The notes under the pieces: generated by a model
Seen by the model: only the letters and a program-made list of their open reading frames with translations
What the model was told of the DNA's origin: nothing
The model's database searches: none
Source: Streptomyces sp. LHD-70
GTDB taxonomy: Bacteria > Actinomycetota > Actinomycetes > Streptomycetales > Streptomycetaceae
Length of the DNA: 64,000 nt
Direction of reading: 5' to 3'
Assembly: GCF_031157275.1 (NCBI RefSeq)
Contig: NZ_JAVIFW010000009.1
Location: 186,001 to 250,000 of the forward strand
Translations under genes and position numbers: made by a program
In this document: in pieces, positions 32,450 to 40,593 of the stretch
Position numbering within the stretch: the stretch's first letter is position 1
Layout of the letters: the number at the start of each line of letters is the position of its first letter

Positions 32450-33415
32450 ATGACTGCCACCACCCCCGACAACTACGGCGAACTGCGCGCCCAGCTCGCC
32501 ACGCTCACCACGGAGGCGTTCCGGCCCGAGCTGGCCGAGATCGACCGGCTGTCCACCCTGGAGATCGCCCGCACGATGAACGGCGAGGACGCCTCCGTCC
32601 CGACCGCGGTCGCCGAGCGGCTGCCGCAGATCGCCGCCGCCATCGACGCCACCGCCGAGCGCATGGCCCGCGGCGGCCGCCTGATCTACGCGGGTGCCGG
32701 CACCGCCGGACGGCTCGGCGTGCTCGACGCCAGCGAGTGCCCGCCCACCTTCAACACCGACCCAAGCGAGGTGCTCGGCCTGATCGCGGGCGGCCCGTCC
32801 GCGATGGTCACCGCCGTCGAGGGCGCCGAGGACTCCAAGGAGCTGGCCCGCGAGGACCTGGAGAAGCTGGGCCTGACCGCCGACGACACGGTGGTCGGCA
32901 TCTCCGCCTCGGGCCGCACGCCGTACGCGATCGGCGCCGTCGAGCACGCCCGCGCGTCCGGGGCCCTGACGATCGGCCTGTCCTGCAACGCGGAAAGCGC
33001 GCTCGCGGCGGCCGCCGAGCACGGCGTCGAGGTCGTCGTCGGCCCCGAACTCCTCACCGGCTCCACCCGGTTGAAGGCGGGCACGGCGCAGAAGCTCGTC
33101 CTCAACATGCTGTCGACGATCACGATGATCCGGCTCGGCAAGACGTACGGAAACCTGATGGTGGACGTGCGCGCCTCCAACGAGAAGCTGCAGGCCCGCT
33201 CCCGTCGCATCGTCGCCCTCGCCACGGACGCCTCGGACGCGGCCATCGAGTCCGCCCTCGCCGCCGCCGACGGCGAGGTGAAGACGGCGATCCTGATGAT
33301 CCTCGCCGATGTCGACGCGGCCACCGCGAACGACCTCCTGACCGGCTCGAAGGGCCACCTCCGGGCAGCCCTCGCCGCGGCCTCCCCCGCCACGCCGTCC
33401 TCCCCCACCCCCTGA
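32450..33415 (+). CDS. murQ: N-acetylmuramic acid 6-phosphate etherase MurQ
   Basis: 321-aa SIS-fold lyase/hydrolase that removes D-lactate from MurNAc-6-phosphate to give GlcNAc-6-phosphate in cell-wall recycling. Strong family matches: RLIYAGAGTAGRLGVLDASE, CPPTFNTDP, GISASGRTPYAIGAVEHA, and RLGKTYGNLMVDVRASN. The length is near normal (about 300). It follows the SIS-domain regulator and precedes the PTS EIIBC gene. The product feeds NagA (gene at 58404). Confidence 0.97.
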   Translation: MTATTPDNYGELRAQLATLTTEAFRPELAEIDRLSTLEIARTMNGEDASVPTAVAERLPQIAAAIDATAERMARGGRLIYAGAGTAGRLGVLDASECPPTFNTDPSEVLGLIAGGPSAMVTAVEGAEDSKELAREDLEKLGLTADDTVVGISASGRTPYAIGAVEHARASGALTIGLSCNAESALAAAAEHGVEVVVGPELLTGSTRLKAGTAQKLVLNMLSTITMIRLGKTYGNLMVDVRASNEKLQARSRRIVALATDASDAAIESALAAADGEVKTAILMILADVDAATANDLLTGSKGHLRAALAAASPATPSSPTP

Positions 33416-33459
33416 CCCCCGGCACCGTCCCCGGTATCCCCGCACAGCAAGGCCCGTAC

Positions 33460-35004
33460 ATGAGCACCGACAACAAGAACCGCGCCACCGCCGCCGCGAT
33501 CCTGCCCCTCGTCGGCGGCGCAGCCAACATCGATTCCGTCGCCCACTGCATGACCCGGCTCCGGCTCACGCTCCACGACCGCACGCTCGTCCAGGACGAG
33601 GCCCTCGCGGCCCTGCCCGACGTGATGGGCGTCGTCGAGGACGAGACGTACCAGATCGTGCTCGGCCCCGGAAAGGTCGCCCGGGTCACGCCCGAGTTCG
33701 AGGCCCTGGTGGAAGAGGAGCGGGCGTCCCTGCCGGATGAGCCCGCCGCCCCGCAGTCGACCCTCACGGCCGATGAACTGGCCGACCGGGGCGCCGAGTT
33801 GAAGGCCGCCCAGAAGGCCAGGAACCAGACCCCCGTCAAGCTGTTCCTGCGCCGGATCGCCAACATCTTCGTACCGCTGATCCCCGCCCTGATCGGCTGC
33901 GGCATCATCGCGGGCCTCAACGGCCTCCTGGTCAACCTCGCCTGGCTGCCGTCCGTGACCCCGGCGCTCGCGGCGATCGCCTCCGGCTTCATGGCGCTGA
34001 TCGCGGTGTTCGTCGGCATCAACACGGCCAAGGAGTTCGGTGGTACGCCGATCCTGGGCGGCGCGGTCGCGGCGATCATCGTCTTCCCGGGCGTCGCGAA
34101 CATCGAGGCGTTCGGGCAGACGCTGTCGCCGGGGCAGGGCGGCGTCCTGGGCGCCCTGGGTGCCGCCGTACTCGCCACGTACATCGAGAAGTGGTGCAGG
34201 AAGTGGGTCCCGGAGGCGGTGGACGTCCTCGTCACCCCGACCCTCACGGTGCTGCTTTCCGGCCTGGTCACCATCTTCGGCCTGATGTTCGTCGCGGGCG
34301 AGGTGTCCACCGCGATCGGCACGGGGGCCAACTGGCTCCTCGACAACACCGGCGCGTTCGCGGGCCTGGTCCTCGGCGGCCTGTTCCTGCCCCTGGTGAT
34401 GCTGGGCCTGCACCAGGCCCTGATCCCCATCCACACCACGCTGATCGAGCAGCAGGGTTACACCGTCCTCCTCCCGATCCTGGCGATGGCGGGCGCGGGC
34501 CAGGTCGGCTGCGCGATCGCCGTCTTCAAGCGCCTCAAGCGGAACACGTCCATCCGTACGACGATCAAGTCCGCGCTCCCCGCAGGCTTCCTCGGCGTCG
34601 GCGAGCCCCTGATCTACGGTGTCTCGCTGCCCCTCGGCCGCCCGTTCATCACGGCCTGCGTGGGCGGCGCGGCGGGCGGCGCGTTCGTCGGCTTCTTCTC
34701 GATGATCGGCGACAAGGTCGGCTCCACGGCCATCGGCCCGTCCGGCTGGGCCCTGTTCCCCCTCCTCGACGGCAACAAGGGCCTGGGCGCCACGATCGCG
34801 GTCTACGGGGGCGGCCTCCTGGTCGGCTACGTCGTCGGCTTCCTCGCCACGTACTTCTTCGGGTTCAGCAAGCAGATGCTGGTGGACCTGAACACGGACC
34901 CCGAGGACGCAACCGCGGGCGAGTCCCCGACGTCCCGAGCGGAGACGGAACCGGCGACGCCCGAGGCCACGGACGGTCGGGCCAAGGAGCCGGCGGGGGT
35001 CTAG
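33460..35004 (+). CDS. PTS EIIBC component, probable MurNAc transporter
   Basis: 514-aa phosphotransferase permease. The EIIB domain comes first with phosphocysteine in AHCMTRLRL near residue 30; a linker of about 35 residues follows, then an EIIC domain of about 10 helices with the sugar-binding-type segment GVGEPLIYGVSLPLGRPF. There is no EIIA part, as in MurP-type transporters that borrow EIIA-Glc/Crr. The ATG 33460 has AAGG seven bases upstream. Its place behind murQ and an RpiR regulator makes MurNAc the likely substrate. The stop codon lies in the CTAG target of a MITE. Confidence 0.92.
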   Translation: MSTDNKNRATAAAILPLVGGAANIDSVAHCMTRLRLTLHDRTLVQDEALAALPDVMGVVEDETYQIVLGPGKVARVTPEFEALVEEERASLPDEPAAPQSTLTADELADRGAELKAAQKARNQTPVKLFLRRIANIFVPLIPALIGCGIIAGLNGLLVNLAWLPSVTPALAAIASGFMALIAVFVGINTAKEFGGTPILGGAVAAIIVFPGVANIEAFGQTLSPGQGGVLGALGAAVLATYIEKWCRKWVPEAVDVLVTPTLTVLLSGLVTIFGLMFVAGEVSTAIGTGANWLLDNTGAFAGLVLGGLFLPLVMLGLHQALIPIHTTLIEQQGYTVLLPILAMAGAGQVGCAIAVFKRLKRNTSIRTTIKSALPAGFLGVGEPLIYGVSLPLGRPFITACVGGAAGGAFVGFFSMIGDKVGSTAIGPSGWALFPLLDGNKGLGATIAVYGGGLLVGYVVGFLATYFFGFSKQMLVDLNTDPEDATAGESPTSRAETEPATPEATDGRAKEPAGV

Positions 35005-35179
35005 GTCGTGTCCGTAAAGTCCCGCCGTCGCCCGGAGGGCGGCCCTGCGGCGTCTGGTGCGTGCTCTCGGCGTGCCGGGCGCAGGCCCTCGTACTGGATG
35101 TACTTGGGTCTTCGCCCGGTGCGGCGAGAGTGCGTGCCAGGCGTCGCGGGGCAGGCGGGACTTTACGGACACGGCCTAG
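35001..35179. mobile_element. MITE with 22-bp terminal inverted repeats and CTAG target duplication
   Basis: Terminal repeats 35005-35026 and 35154-35175 match in 21 of 22 positions (outer part G[T/C]CGTGTCCGTAAAGTC). CTAG flanks both ends (35001-35004 and 35176-35179), as expected for an IS5-type target duplication. The 127-base interior has no gene and is itself an imperfect palindrome (CTGGTGCGTGCTCTCG against CTGGCACGCACTCTCG on the other strand). The left CTAG contains the TAG stop of the PTS gene. Confidence 0.85.
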
Positions 35180-35232
35180 GGGCACCCGTCACCGCAAACC
35201 GCGTTGTCAGTGGCCCCGCATAGCCTGCGGCC

Positions 35233-35865
35233 ATGAACGACGATGCGACGAGCACGACATGGGCGGCGCTGCGCGCCCTGCCCCTCTCCGAGGTGCGCAG
35301 GCGCGCGGCCGTCATCACCGAGGTCACCGAGATCGGCCCGATGACGGTGGACGGCGCGGAGCGCTTCGCCTGGAACGACAGCGGCGGCCAGTCCGCGGTG
35401 TGGTACTTCACCGCGGACGGCCGCGCCCTGCTGCTCACCTTCGACCACGAGTCCCCCCTCAACCTCTACGCCGAGGACGACTACGCCCTCCAGCGGTCGA
35501 TGTACGACGGCGTCCCCGAGGATCTGCTCCGCCTGGTCCTCGACCGCCCGGAGAACTACGAGTCCCTGAACCTCACCGACCCGCGCTCCGGCGGCACGAT
35601 CCACTACGCGGGCGGCGTCTTCTGGTTCGACGCCGAGCGCTGGCACATAGCGGACGGCACCCGCACCCACTGCGCACGCGAGCAGCTCGACCTCTTCGTC
35701 GAGTCCGGCTTCGACTACTGCCTCTCCGAATATCTCCTCGACACCCCCGACTTCACCGCGGAGGCCCTGGTCAAGTACCGGGCGGGGGACGGTTATTACG
35801 AGGACGAGGAGGACTCCACGGACCACCTGGTGACGCTGACGGAGATCTTCGCGCGACACGCCTGA
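35233..35865 (+). CDS. Hypothetical protein (acidic, aromatic-rich)
   Basis: 210-aa cytoplasmic protein, family not recognised. Acidic with many Tyr/Phe/Trp (SAVWYFTADGRALLLTFDHES, GGVFWFDAERWHIADG, SGFDYCLSEYLL). It vaguely resembles SUKH-like or other immunity-type folds, but no diagnostic motif is seen. TAGCCT lies six bases before the ATG, a leaderless layout. It begins 54 bases right of the MITE. Confidence 0.7.
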   Translation: MNDDATSTTWAALRALPLSEVRRRAAVITEVTEIGPMTVDGAERFAWNDSGGQSAVWYFTADGRALLLTFDHESPLNLYAEDDYALQRSMYDGVPEDLLRLVLDRPENYESLNLTDPRSGGTIHYAGGVFWFDAERWHIADGTRTHCAREQLDLFVESGFDYCLSEYLLDTPDFTAEALVKYRAGDGYYEDEEDSTDHLVTLTEIFARHA

Positions 35866-35906
35866 GCCGCCGACGGCACGGTGGGGCGGGTTACTGCCGG
35901 AAGGCG

Positions 35907-36467
35907 CTACTCCCCCATCGCCCGTCGCAGCAGACGCACCAAGTCGTTCGGTCCGTAACCGAGTTCCGGCGCCCGCTCGGCGGCCATCAGCAGCAGTTGG
36001 CCCACGATCGCGGCGCCCCAGCCGTCCGTGCCGTCCGAGGACCACTCCCAGAGCTTCTCGATCCCAAGATCGGTCATGAGCAACCCGTGCTCCTCCCTGA
36101 TCTCGGCGCACAGCACACCGACCGCGTCGAGCAGCGTCTTGCCCGGCCGTTCGCAGCGCAGCCCGAAGTAGTGGCCGAAGTCCTCGACGACACACCCTTC
36201 GGGCGGCTCCGCCCGCAACGCGTCGTACACCGAAGCACCGGGCCCGGGCTCCGGACCCACCGGGCAGTGGACCAGGCTGAACCGATGCCGGCCGGGCGGC
36301 AGCGGAGGCGGAGGCCGATAGGCCTTGAACCCGAACGCCTCCCGCACGAGCGCCCCTGCCTCGTCAGCCGAGTCCGCGGTCAGCGTCACGGTGCGGGAGC
36401 CGTCGTCCCCCGTCGCCGACCACCCTCCGTCGTCCGAGTCGTACCAAGTCTTCACGGTGAGCCCCAT
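35907..36467 (-). CDS. Hypothetical protein
   Basis: 186-aa cytoplasmic protein, function unknown. The N-terminus TVKTWYDSDDGGWSATGDDG suggests a beta-meander (the pattern seen in type II secretion- or HicB-like small folds), followed by a proline run and helical C-terminus (EKLWEWSSDGTDGWGAAIVG). ATG 36467 is chosen over upstream in-frame options, which run into low-complexity repeats. Convergent with the preceding gene. Confidence 0.65.
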   Translation of the reverse strand: MGLTVKTWYDSDDGGWSATGDDGSRTVTLTADSADEAGALVREAFGFKAYRPPPPLPPGRHRFSLVHCPVGPEPGPGASVYDALRAEPPEGCVVEDFGHYFGLRCERPGKTLLDAVGVLCAEIREEHGLLMTDLGIEKLWEWSSDGTDGWGAAIVGQLLLMAAERAPELGYGPNDLVRLLRRAMGE

Positions 36468-36768
36468 ACGCCCACGGTCCCACCCGCCACTGACAATTCC
36501 GCGGCCGTACGAGCCCCGAAGGCCAGGAGACCCGAAGTCCCGCAGCCCCGCAGCCCCGCAGCCCCGCAGCCCCGCAGGCTCGCAGGCTCGCAGGCTCGCA
36601 GGCTCGAATGCGGCCCCTCGCGCAGCGGGTGTCATCAGAATGTCAACGGCACTGACTTACCCTCGCGATGAGCAGCGGTTTCATCCGACGGCCAGAGCCC
36701 GCAGGGCCAACCCCGTCTGCTTTGGCGGGACTTGAGCCGCTGCGTGACGCACGAGGGGGTGGGCCGAG
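36468..36768. repeat. Gap with two adjoining 8-bp tandem arrays (36542-36605)
   Basis: Four copies of GCAGCCCC (36542-36573) run directly into four copies of GCAGGCTC (36574-36605). The rest of the gap holds no gene I can support; GAGGGGG near 36755 may serve the GTG at 36769. Confidence 0.8.
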
Positions 36769-38283
36769 GTGTCCTCGCGTTTACGGGCGTTCGCCCGGCT
36801 GGTCACAGTGGCCGGGTTCGTCGCGGCCTATGTCGCACTGCATCTGGCGATCACCGCGGGCATGGACCTGCGGGCGCACGACCGCTTCCGGGACGCTCCG
36901 AGGCGTGCCACCGCGTTCACGGCCGCGCTGGACAGCTACGCGGCAGGGGACTCGTCCCGGCTCGCCGAGATCCGTGCAGGCGGCGCGTGGTTCCGGGACC
37001 ACTCCCCACCGGGGGACAGCCGGGCCTCGGTCACTTCCGCCGCCGGCTTCGCCGCTGCGGGGAACCACTCCCTGGCCCGCGACCGTGTCGCCGGCCTTGT
37101 TCGAGCCGTCGAGCGGGAACGGGCCGCTCTCCAGCGGGAGTTCAGCTCGACGCGGCGGGCCGCCCTCTGCTGGGCGGCAAGCTCCGCAACGCTGTCCGCA
37201 CTCGCCTGGCGGCTGCGGCGCCACCGTCGTTCGGCAGCGGCGGAACTCGCCGAGCTGGTCAGCCGGTTCGCCGCACCGCGACCGTGGTGGCGCCGACCGG
37301 TGTTCCTGACGGCCAACGCCGCCTGCTGCCTCCTGTTCACGGCGGGCGCCGGCGCCGTCGCCGCCGCCGAGCAGCAGGGACACAAGATGACGCTGGAGGT
37401 CCAGCTGCTGTTGCTCATCGGCGGCCTCGGCGTCCTGGGCGCCGCAGGCCTTGGCCTGCGCCACACCCGTCCGCGCGCGGCCCGCGGCGCGGCGCAGGCC
37501 CTGCTGCAGGACGGACGCAGGCCCGTGCTCTATCTGCGCAGCTTCGACGACGACACCACCACCGCCCAGGCCGACGACTCGTGGTTCGGCGTCAACATCC
37601 ACTCACGGGAGGAGCAGCTCGCGGGGGCGCTGGGAACGGTCGGCCCCGTGATCGCGGTGGGCCGGCCCGGTGAACCGCTGCCGAAGCTGGGGGCTGCGCG
37701 GTTCTACCTGCCGCAGGACGACTGGCAGCCGACCGTGCTGCGGCTGATGACGCTGTCCCGGCTCATCGTGCTGCGCCTGGGGTCGGGGGACAGTCTGTGG
37801 TGGGAGATCGGGCAGGCCCGCGCCACGCAACCCGCTCACAAGCTCGTCCTGCTGGCGCCGAACGGCCTGTCCGGGATGGCGGAACGCCTCGACCAGCACC
37901 TGTCGCCACCGTCGGGACTGAACGCCTCCGCCGTCGGCACCGCCTGGGCCCCTGCCGTCGTCGCCTTCGGCCCCGACTGGACACCGTCCGTGTATCCGGT
38001 GGGCGGCGACTCCGGCGCCGACACCTCGGTGCCACTCGTACGTCGTGGGGCGCGCGCCGTGAGGACGGCCTACACGACAGTGACCGCCTTCACCCCCGCG
38101 TACGACCTGGCCCGCGCCCTGAAGGCGGCCCTGGCATCCGTCGGGGTCCGCAGACGGACGATGGCCTGGCGGGCCCAGTGGGCCGCGGGGGCTGCGCTCC
38201 TACGGGGCTATCTGCTGATCACCGCTCTGGCGCTGCTGTCCTGGCTGGTGTTCCGGTCACTGCAGTTGTTCGAGCTCGCGTAG
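36769..38283 (+). CDS. Membrane protein with LRSFDDD Rossmann-like (TIR/SLOG-like) domain
   Basis: 504-aa protein. TM helices: about 10-30, 125-142 and 180-235 (two), and a last one near 475-495. The soluble core (about 245-400) begins PVLYLRSFDDD and continues with GPVIAVGRPGEPLPKLGAAR, QDDWQPTVLRLMTLSRLIVLRLG and WWEIGQA. This order resembles TIR- or SLOG-like Rossmannoid domains seen in bacterial conflict systems. GTG 36769 with GAGGGGG upstream. The DUF4328 membrane gene follows after 15 bases. Enzymatic activity is not established; the TIR/SLOG assignment is inference. Confidence 0.75.
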   Translation: MSSRLRAFARLVTVAGFVAAYVALHLAITAGMDLRAHDRFRDAPRRATAFTAALDSYAAGDSSRLAEIRAGGAWFRDHSPPGDSRASVTSAAGFAAAGNHSLARDRVAGLVRAVERERAALQREFSSTRRAALCWAASSATLSALAWRLRRHRRSAAAELAELVSRFAAPRPWWRRPVFLTANAACCLLFTAGAGAVAAAEQQGHKMTLEVQLLLLIGGLGVLGAAGLGLRHTRPRAARGAAQALLQDGRRPVLYLRSFDDDTTTAQADDSWFGVNIHSREEQLAGALGTVGPVIAVGRPGEPLPKLGAARFYLPQDDWQPTVLRLMTLSRLIVLRLGSGDSLWWEIGQARATQPAHKLVLLAPNGLSGMAERLDQHLSPPSGLNASAVGTAWAPAVVAFGPDWTPSVYPVGGDSGADTSVPLVRRGARAVRTAYTTVTAFTPAYDLARALKAALASVGVRRRTMAWRAQWAAGAALLRGYLLITALALLSWLVFRSLQLFELA

Positions 38284-38298
38284 CGGAACGGGGGGATC

Positions 38299-38976
38299 GT
38301 GAACGGTACGCAGCAAGGCACGCCCAGGGGAACAGCCCCGCCCGTAAGGCATACGTACACGGTGACGGGTCCGGCCCGCACCGTCACGGTGATGATCCTG
38401 CTGACGCTCGCGGGCAACATGCTGGTCACCGTGTCCGACTGGCGCGCGTACCTCGTCGTGCGCGCGTACGCGGCCGGGGCGGCGACCATGCCGGACGTCG
38501 AAGCCGCCCACACCTTCGCGGTCGCCGTGGCGGTGGCGACCGTCCCGGTGGTCCCGGCCACCTACGTGGTGTTCCTGGTCTGGCTGTGGCTGGTGCGGGT
38601 CAACTCCGAGCTGTGGGCGGGGCCCGCGGCACACCGCAGGGCCCGTGGCTGGGTGATCGCCTCCTGGATGACCCCCGTGGCCAACCTCTGGTTCCCCTAC
38701 CAGGTCGTGTCCGACATCTGCCAGGCCAGCGCACCCCGGCGGCCGGCTCTTCGCGGCCCGCTCAAGGCCTGGTGGGCGCTGTTCGTCGCCGCCACGGTGG
38801 TCGGCCGGACCCTCGGCGGGTTCTACGGGAGGGAAGAGATCACCCTGGACGTGCTGCGCAGCACCGCCGCCATGTCCACCGTGAGCATGGTGCTCGAACT
38901 CGCCGCCGGCGCGCTGATCATCCTCATCGTCCACCGCATCACCGGGTGGCAGAACGAAAGGCTCACCGGGGCATAG
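38299..38976 (+). CDS. DUF4328 membrane protein
   Basis: 225-aa integral membrane protein with about five helices. The hallmark RRARGWVIASWMTPVANLWF followed by PYQVVSDICQAS identifies DUF4328. It is 15 bases downstream of the LRSF protein and probably cotranscribed; the pair likely acts together at the membrane. Function of DUF4328 unknown. A minisatellite begins around its stop codon. Confidence 0.88.
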   Translation: MNGTQQGTPRGTAPPVRHTYTVTGPARTVTVMILLTLAGNMLVTVSDWRAYLVVRAYAAGAATMPDVEAAHTFAVAVAVATVPVVPATYVVFLVWLWLVRVNSELWAGPAAHRRARGWVIASWMTPVANLWFPYQVVSDICQASAPRRPALRGPLKAWWALFVAATVVGRTLGGFYGREEITLDVLRSTAAMSTVSMVLELAAGALIILIVHRITGWQNERLTGA

Positions 38977-39050
38977 GGGGCACCCGGGCAGGGGGTCACC
39001 CGGGCAGGGGGCACCCGGCCATAGGGGTCACCCGGGCATAGGGGTCACCG
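38971..39050. repeat. Minisatellite between convergent genes (16-18 bp units, about 5 copies)
   Basis: Units of the type GCAGGGGGTCACCCGG and GCATAGGGGTCACCCGG repeat about five times. The array contains both the TAG stop of the DUF4328 gene (38974-38976) and the TGA stop of the SLOG-like gene (39045-39047, read on the minus strand). Confidence 0.85.
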
Positions 39051-39530
39051 TCCGCGCGCAGCCCCGTGCGGCCACACCACCTCGACCGGGATGCCGAGCT
39101 TGTGGGCGTCCTCCACGACATCGGCCGTGCCTCCGCCCTTGCCGGTGGGCGGCGACCCGTCCCAGACCGCGACCAACCGTTCGGCCTTGCCGAGGAGTTC
39201 GGCATTGGCCGCCTCGTACGCCGCGCGCCCCGCCCTCTCGTACGGCAGCACCAGCACCTCGGATGCGGCCTCCACCAGGCGGTCGAAGGTCTCCGCGTGC
39301 GCGGCCCCGACGACCGCGGTGCGGTAGTCCCGCGACGGAATCACCGCGACGAGCCGCCCGCCCGCGGCGAGTACCGCCTCGGCGAACAAGGCGTCGGCGC
39401 CCTCCGCGATGCAGGAAAGCCCGACGAGCTCTCCCCGGTACGCGGCGAGGAGCCCGTCGAGCGCACGGCGCACGAGGACGGCCGTGTCCCCGGTCAGGTC
39501 CATGTGCCCCGTCGTCGCGATCGTCACCAT
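39045..39530 (-). CDS. SLOG-like (DprA/Rossmannoid nucleotide-binding) protein
   Basis: 161-aa protein with a Rossmann-like pattern: VTIATTGHMDL start, LVGLSCIAEGADALFAEAVL, GGRLVAVIPSRDYR and ERLVAVWDGSPPTGKGGGTADVV. This resembles SLOG-superfamily domains that bind or sense nucleotide ligands in conflict systems. ATG 39530 has TAGGCT seven bases upstream (leaderless), so I prefer it to longer starts. It is divergent from the RipA/SLATT-like 2TM gene, sharing an 86-base promoter region, the classic SLOG plus membrane-effector arrangement. Confidence 0.72.
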   Translation of the reverse strand: MVTIATTGHMDLTGDTAVLVRRALDGLLAAYRGELVGLSCIAEGADALFAEAVLAAGGRLVAVIPSRDYRTAVVGAAHAETFDRLVEAASEVLVLPYERAGRAAYEAANAELLGKAERLVAVWDGSPPTGKGGGTADVVEDAHKLGIPVEVVWPHGAARGR

Positions 39531-39616
39531 GCCGCAGAGCCTAACCGCCGTACGGGACAAGGGAGTTCACGGCTGATTCTCTGGTGGAGCCAAGGCCCCC
39601 TCGGCATCATGAGTGA

Positions 39617-40156
39617 ATGACCGATACACAGGACAGCAACGCCGCAGCCGTGGACGTCCGGACCCGGTTATGGAACGAGGAAGTGGGCGCCGCGCAGTAC
39701 ACCGCGGCGACGGAGCGCTACCAGAGCGCCCTGTTCGAGCAGTACAAGCTGTGCGTGGAGATGGCCGACCGCGTCAGCGCCCGCCGCAGCCTCGCGAACA
39801 CGTTCTTCCTCACGGTCAACAGCGTCTTGATGACCGTCCTGGCCACCACTCTGCCCGCACAACACAGCGCCGTCTCCACGTGGTTGCTCGCCCCCGGCCT
39901 GCTGGTGCTGCTCTGCATGTGCGCGTCCTGGTTCGCGCTCGTCCGCTCCTACCGCCAGCTCAACACCGCCAAGTGGGCCGTCATCGGCGCCTTCGAGGAA
40001 CGCCTCCCCGCCTACGCGTACTCCCGCGCGGAGTGGACCGTGCTCGGCGAGGGCCGCGACTGGCGCACCTACCTCCAACTCTCCTCCGTCGAACAGTGGG
40101 TGCCGGTGCTGTTCGCGGTGTCCTACGTGGTGGGCTTCATCGCCCTGCTGCCGTGA
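39617..40156 (+). CDS. RipA-family/SLATT-like two-helix membrane protein
   Basis: 179-aa protein: N-terminal helical region (about 1-60), two central TM helices (about 62-110), conserved post-TM segment SYRQLNTAKWAVIGAFEERLP, then EWTVLGEGRDWRTYLQLSSVEQW and a C-terminal hydrophobic helix. This matches the RipA-type octameric membrane protein family and resembles SLATT effectors, which pair with SLOG sensors. The SLOG-like gene is its divergent neighbour. Pore formation upon ligand sensing is a hypothesis only. Confidence 0.75.
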   Translation: MTDTQDSNAAAVDVRTRLWNEEVGAAQYTAATERYQSALFEQYKLCVEMADRVSARRSLANTFFLTVNSVLMTVLATTLPAQHSAVSTWLLAPGLLVLLCMCASWFALVRSYRQLNTAKWAVIGAFEERLPAYAYSRAEWTVLGEGRDWRTYLQLSSVEQWVPVLFAVSYVVGFIALLP

Positions 40157-40287
40157 GCCGGCAAGTGCACGACCCGCTGCTGCCGCCCCTGGCCACCCCC
40201 TGACCAAGCCGCCCTTCTGTGCGCCTTCGTGCTGACGACCCAGTACGACGCCCGATCCGGGGCCGCACTTCGGACGCCGACGATCAG

Positions 40288-40323
40288 GCGTACAATTTCC
40301 TGTACGTACAGCATTCTGTACGC
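40288..40323. promoter_or_regulatory. 36-bp perfectly symmetric YefM-type operator
   Basis: Outer arms GCGTACA (40288-40294) and TGTACGC (40317-40323) are equidistant from the inner palindrome CTGTACGTACAG (40300-40311). TGTAC/GTACA cores are those recognised by YefM antitoxins. The site ends 18 bases before the antitoxin ATG, covering the probable promoter. Confidence 0.8.
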
Positions 40324-40341
40324 AGAATCGAGGAGGCCGTG

Positions 40342-40593
40342 ATGCGCACCATGACCTACACCGAGTCCCGGGCGAAGTACGCCGAAACGCTCGACAAGGT
40401 GGTTGACGACCGCGAAGAGGTAATAGTGACCCGCGCGGGACACGAGCCTGTCGTCATGGTGGCTCTTGCCGAGTACGAGTCCCTCAAGGAGACCGCCTAC
40501 CTTCTGCGCAGCCCTGAGAACGCCAGGCGCCTGCTGGCCTCCATCGACCGCCTGGAGAACGGCGGCGGCACGGTCCGGGAGCTCGCCGAATGA
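40342..40593 (+). CDS. yefM: YefM/Phd-family antitoxin
   Basis: 83-aa antitoxin and DNA-binding autorepressor. The opening MTYTESRAKYAETLDKVVDD, then VIVTRAGHEPVVMVALAEYESLKET, is characteristic of the Phd/YefM fold; the acidic C-terminal tail (RLENGGGTVRELAE) would wrap the toxin. ATG 40342 after GAGGAGG (ATG 40351 possible). ATGA overlap with the toxin gene. Autoregulation through the 36-bp operator upstream is expected. Confidence 0.94.
   Translation: MRTMTYTESRAKYAETLDKVVDDREEVIVTRAGHEPVVMVALAEYESLKETAYLLRSPENARRLLASIDRLENGGGTVRELAE

Noticed and set aside
32120..35172. Minus-strand frames opposite murQ and the PTS gene
   Set aside because: Asp/Arg/Gly-rich shadows without recognisable domains.
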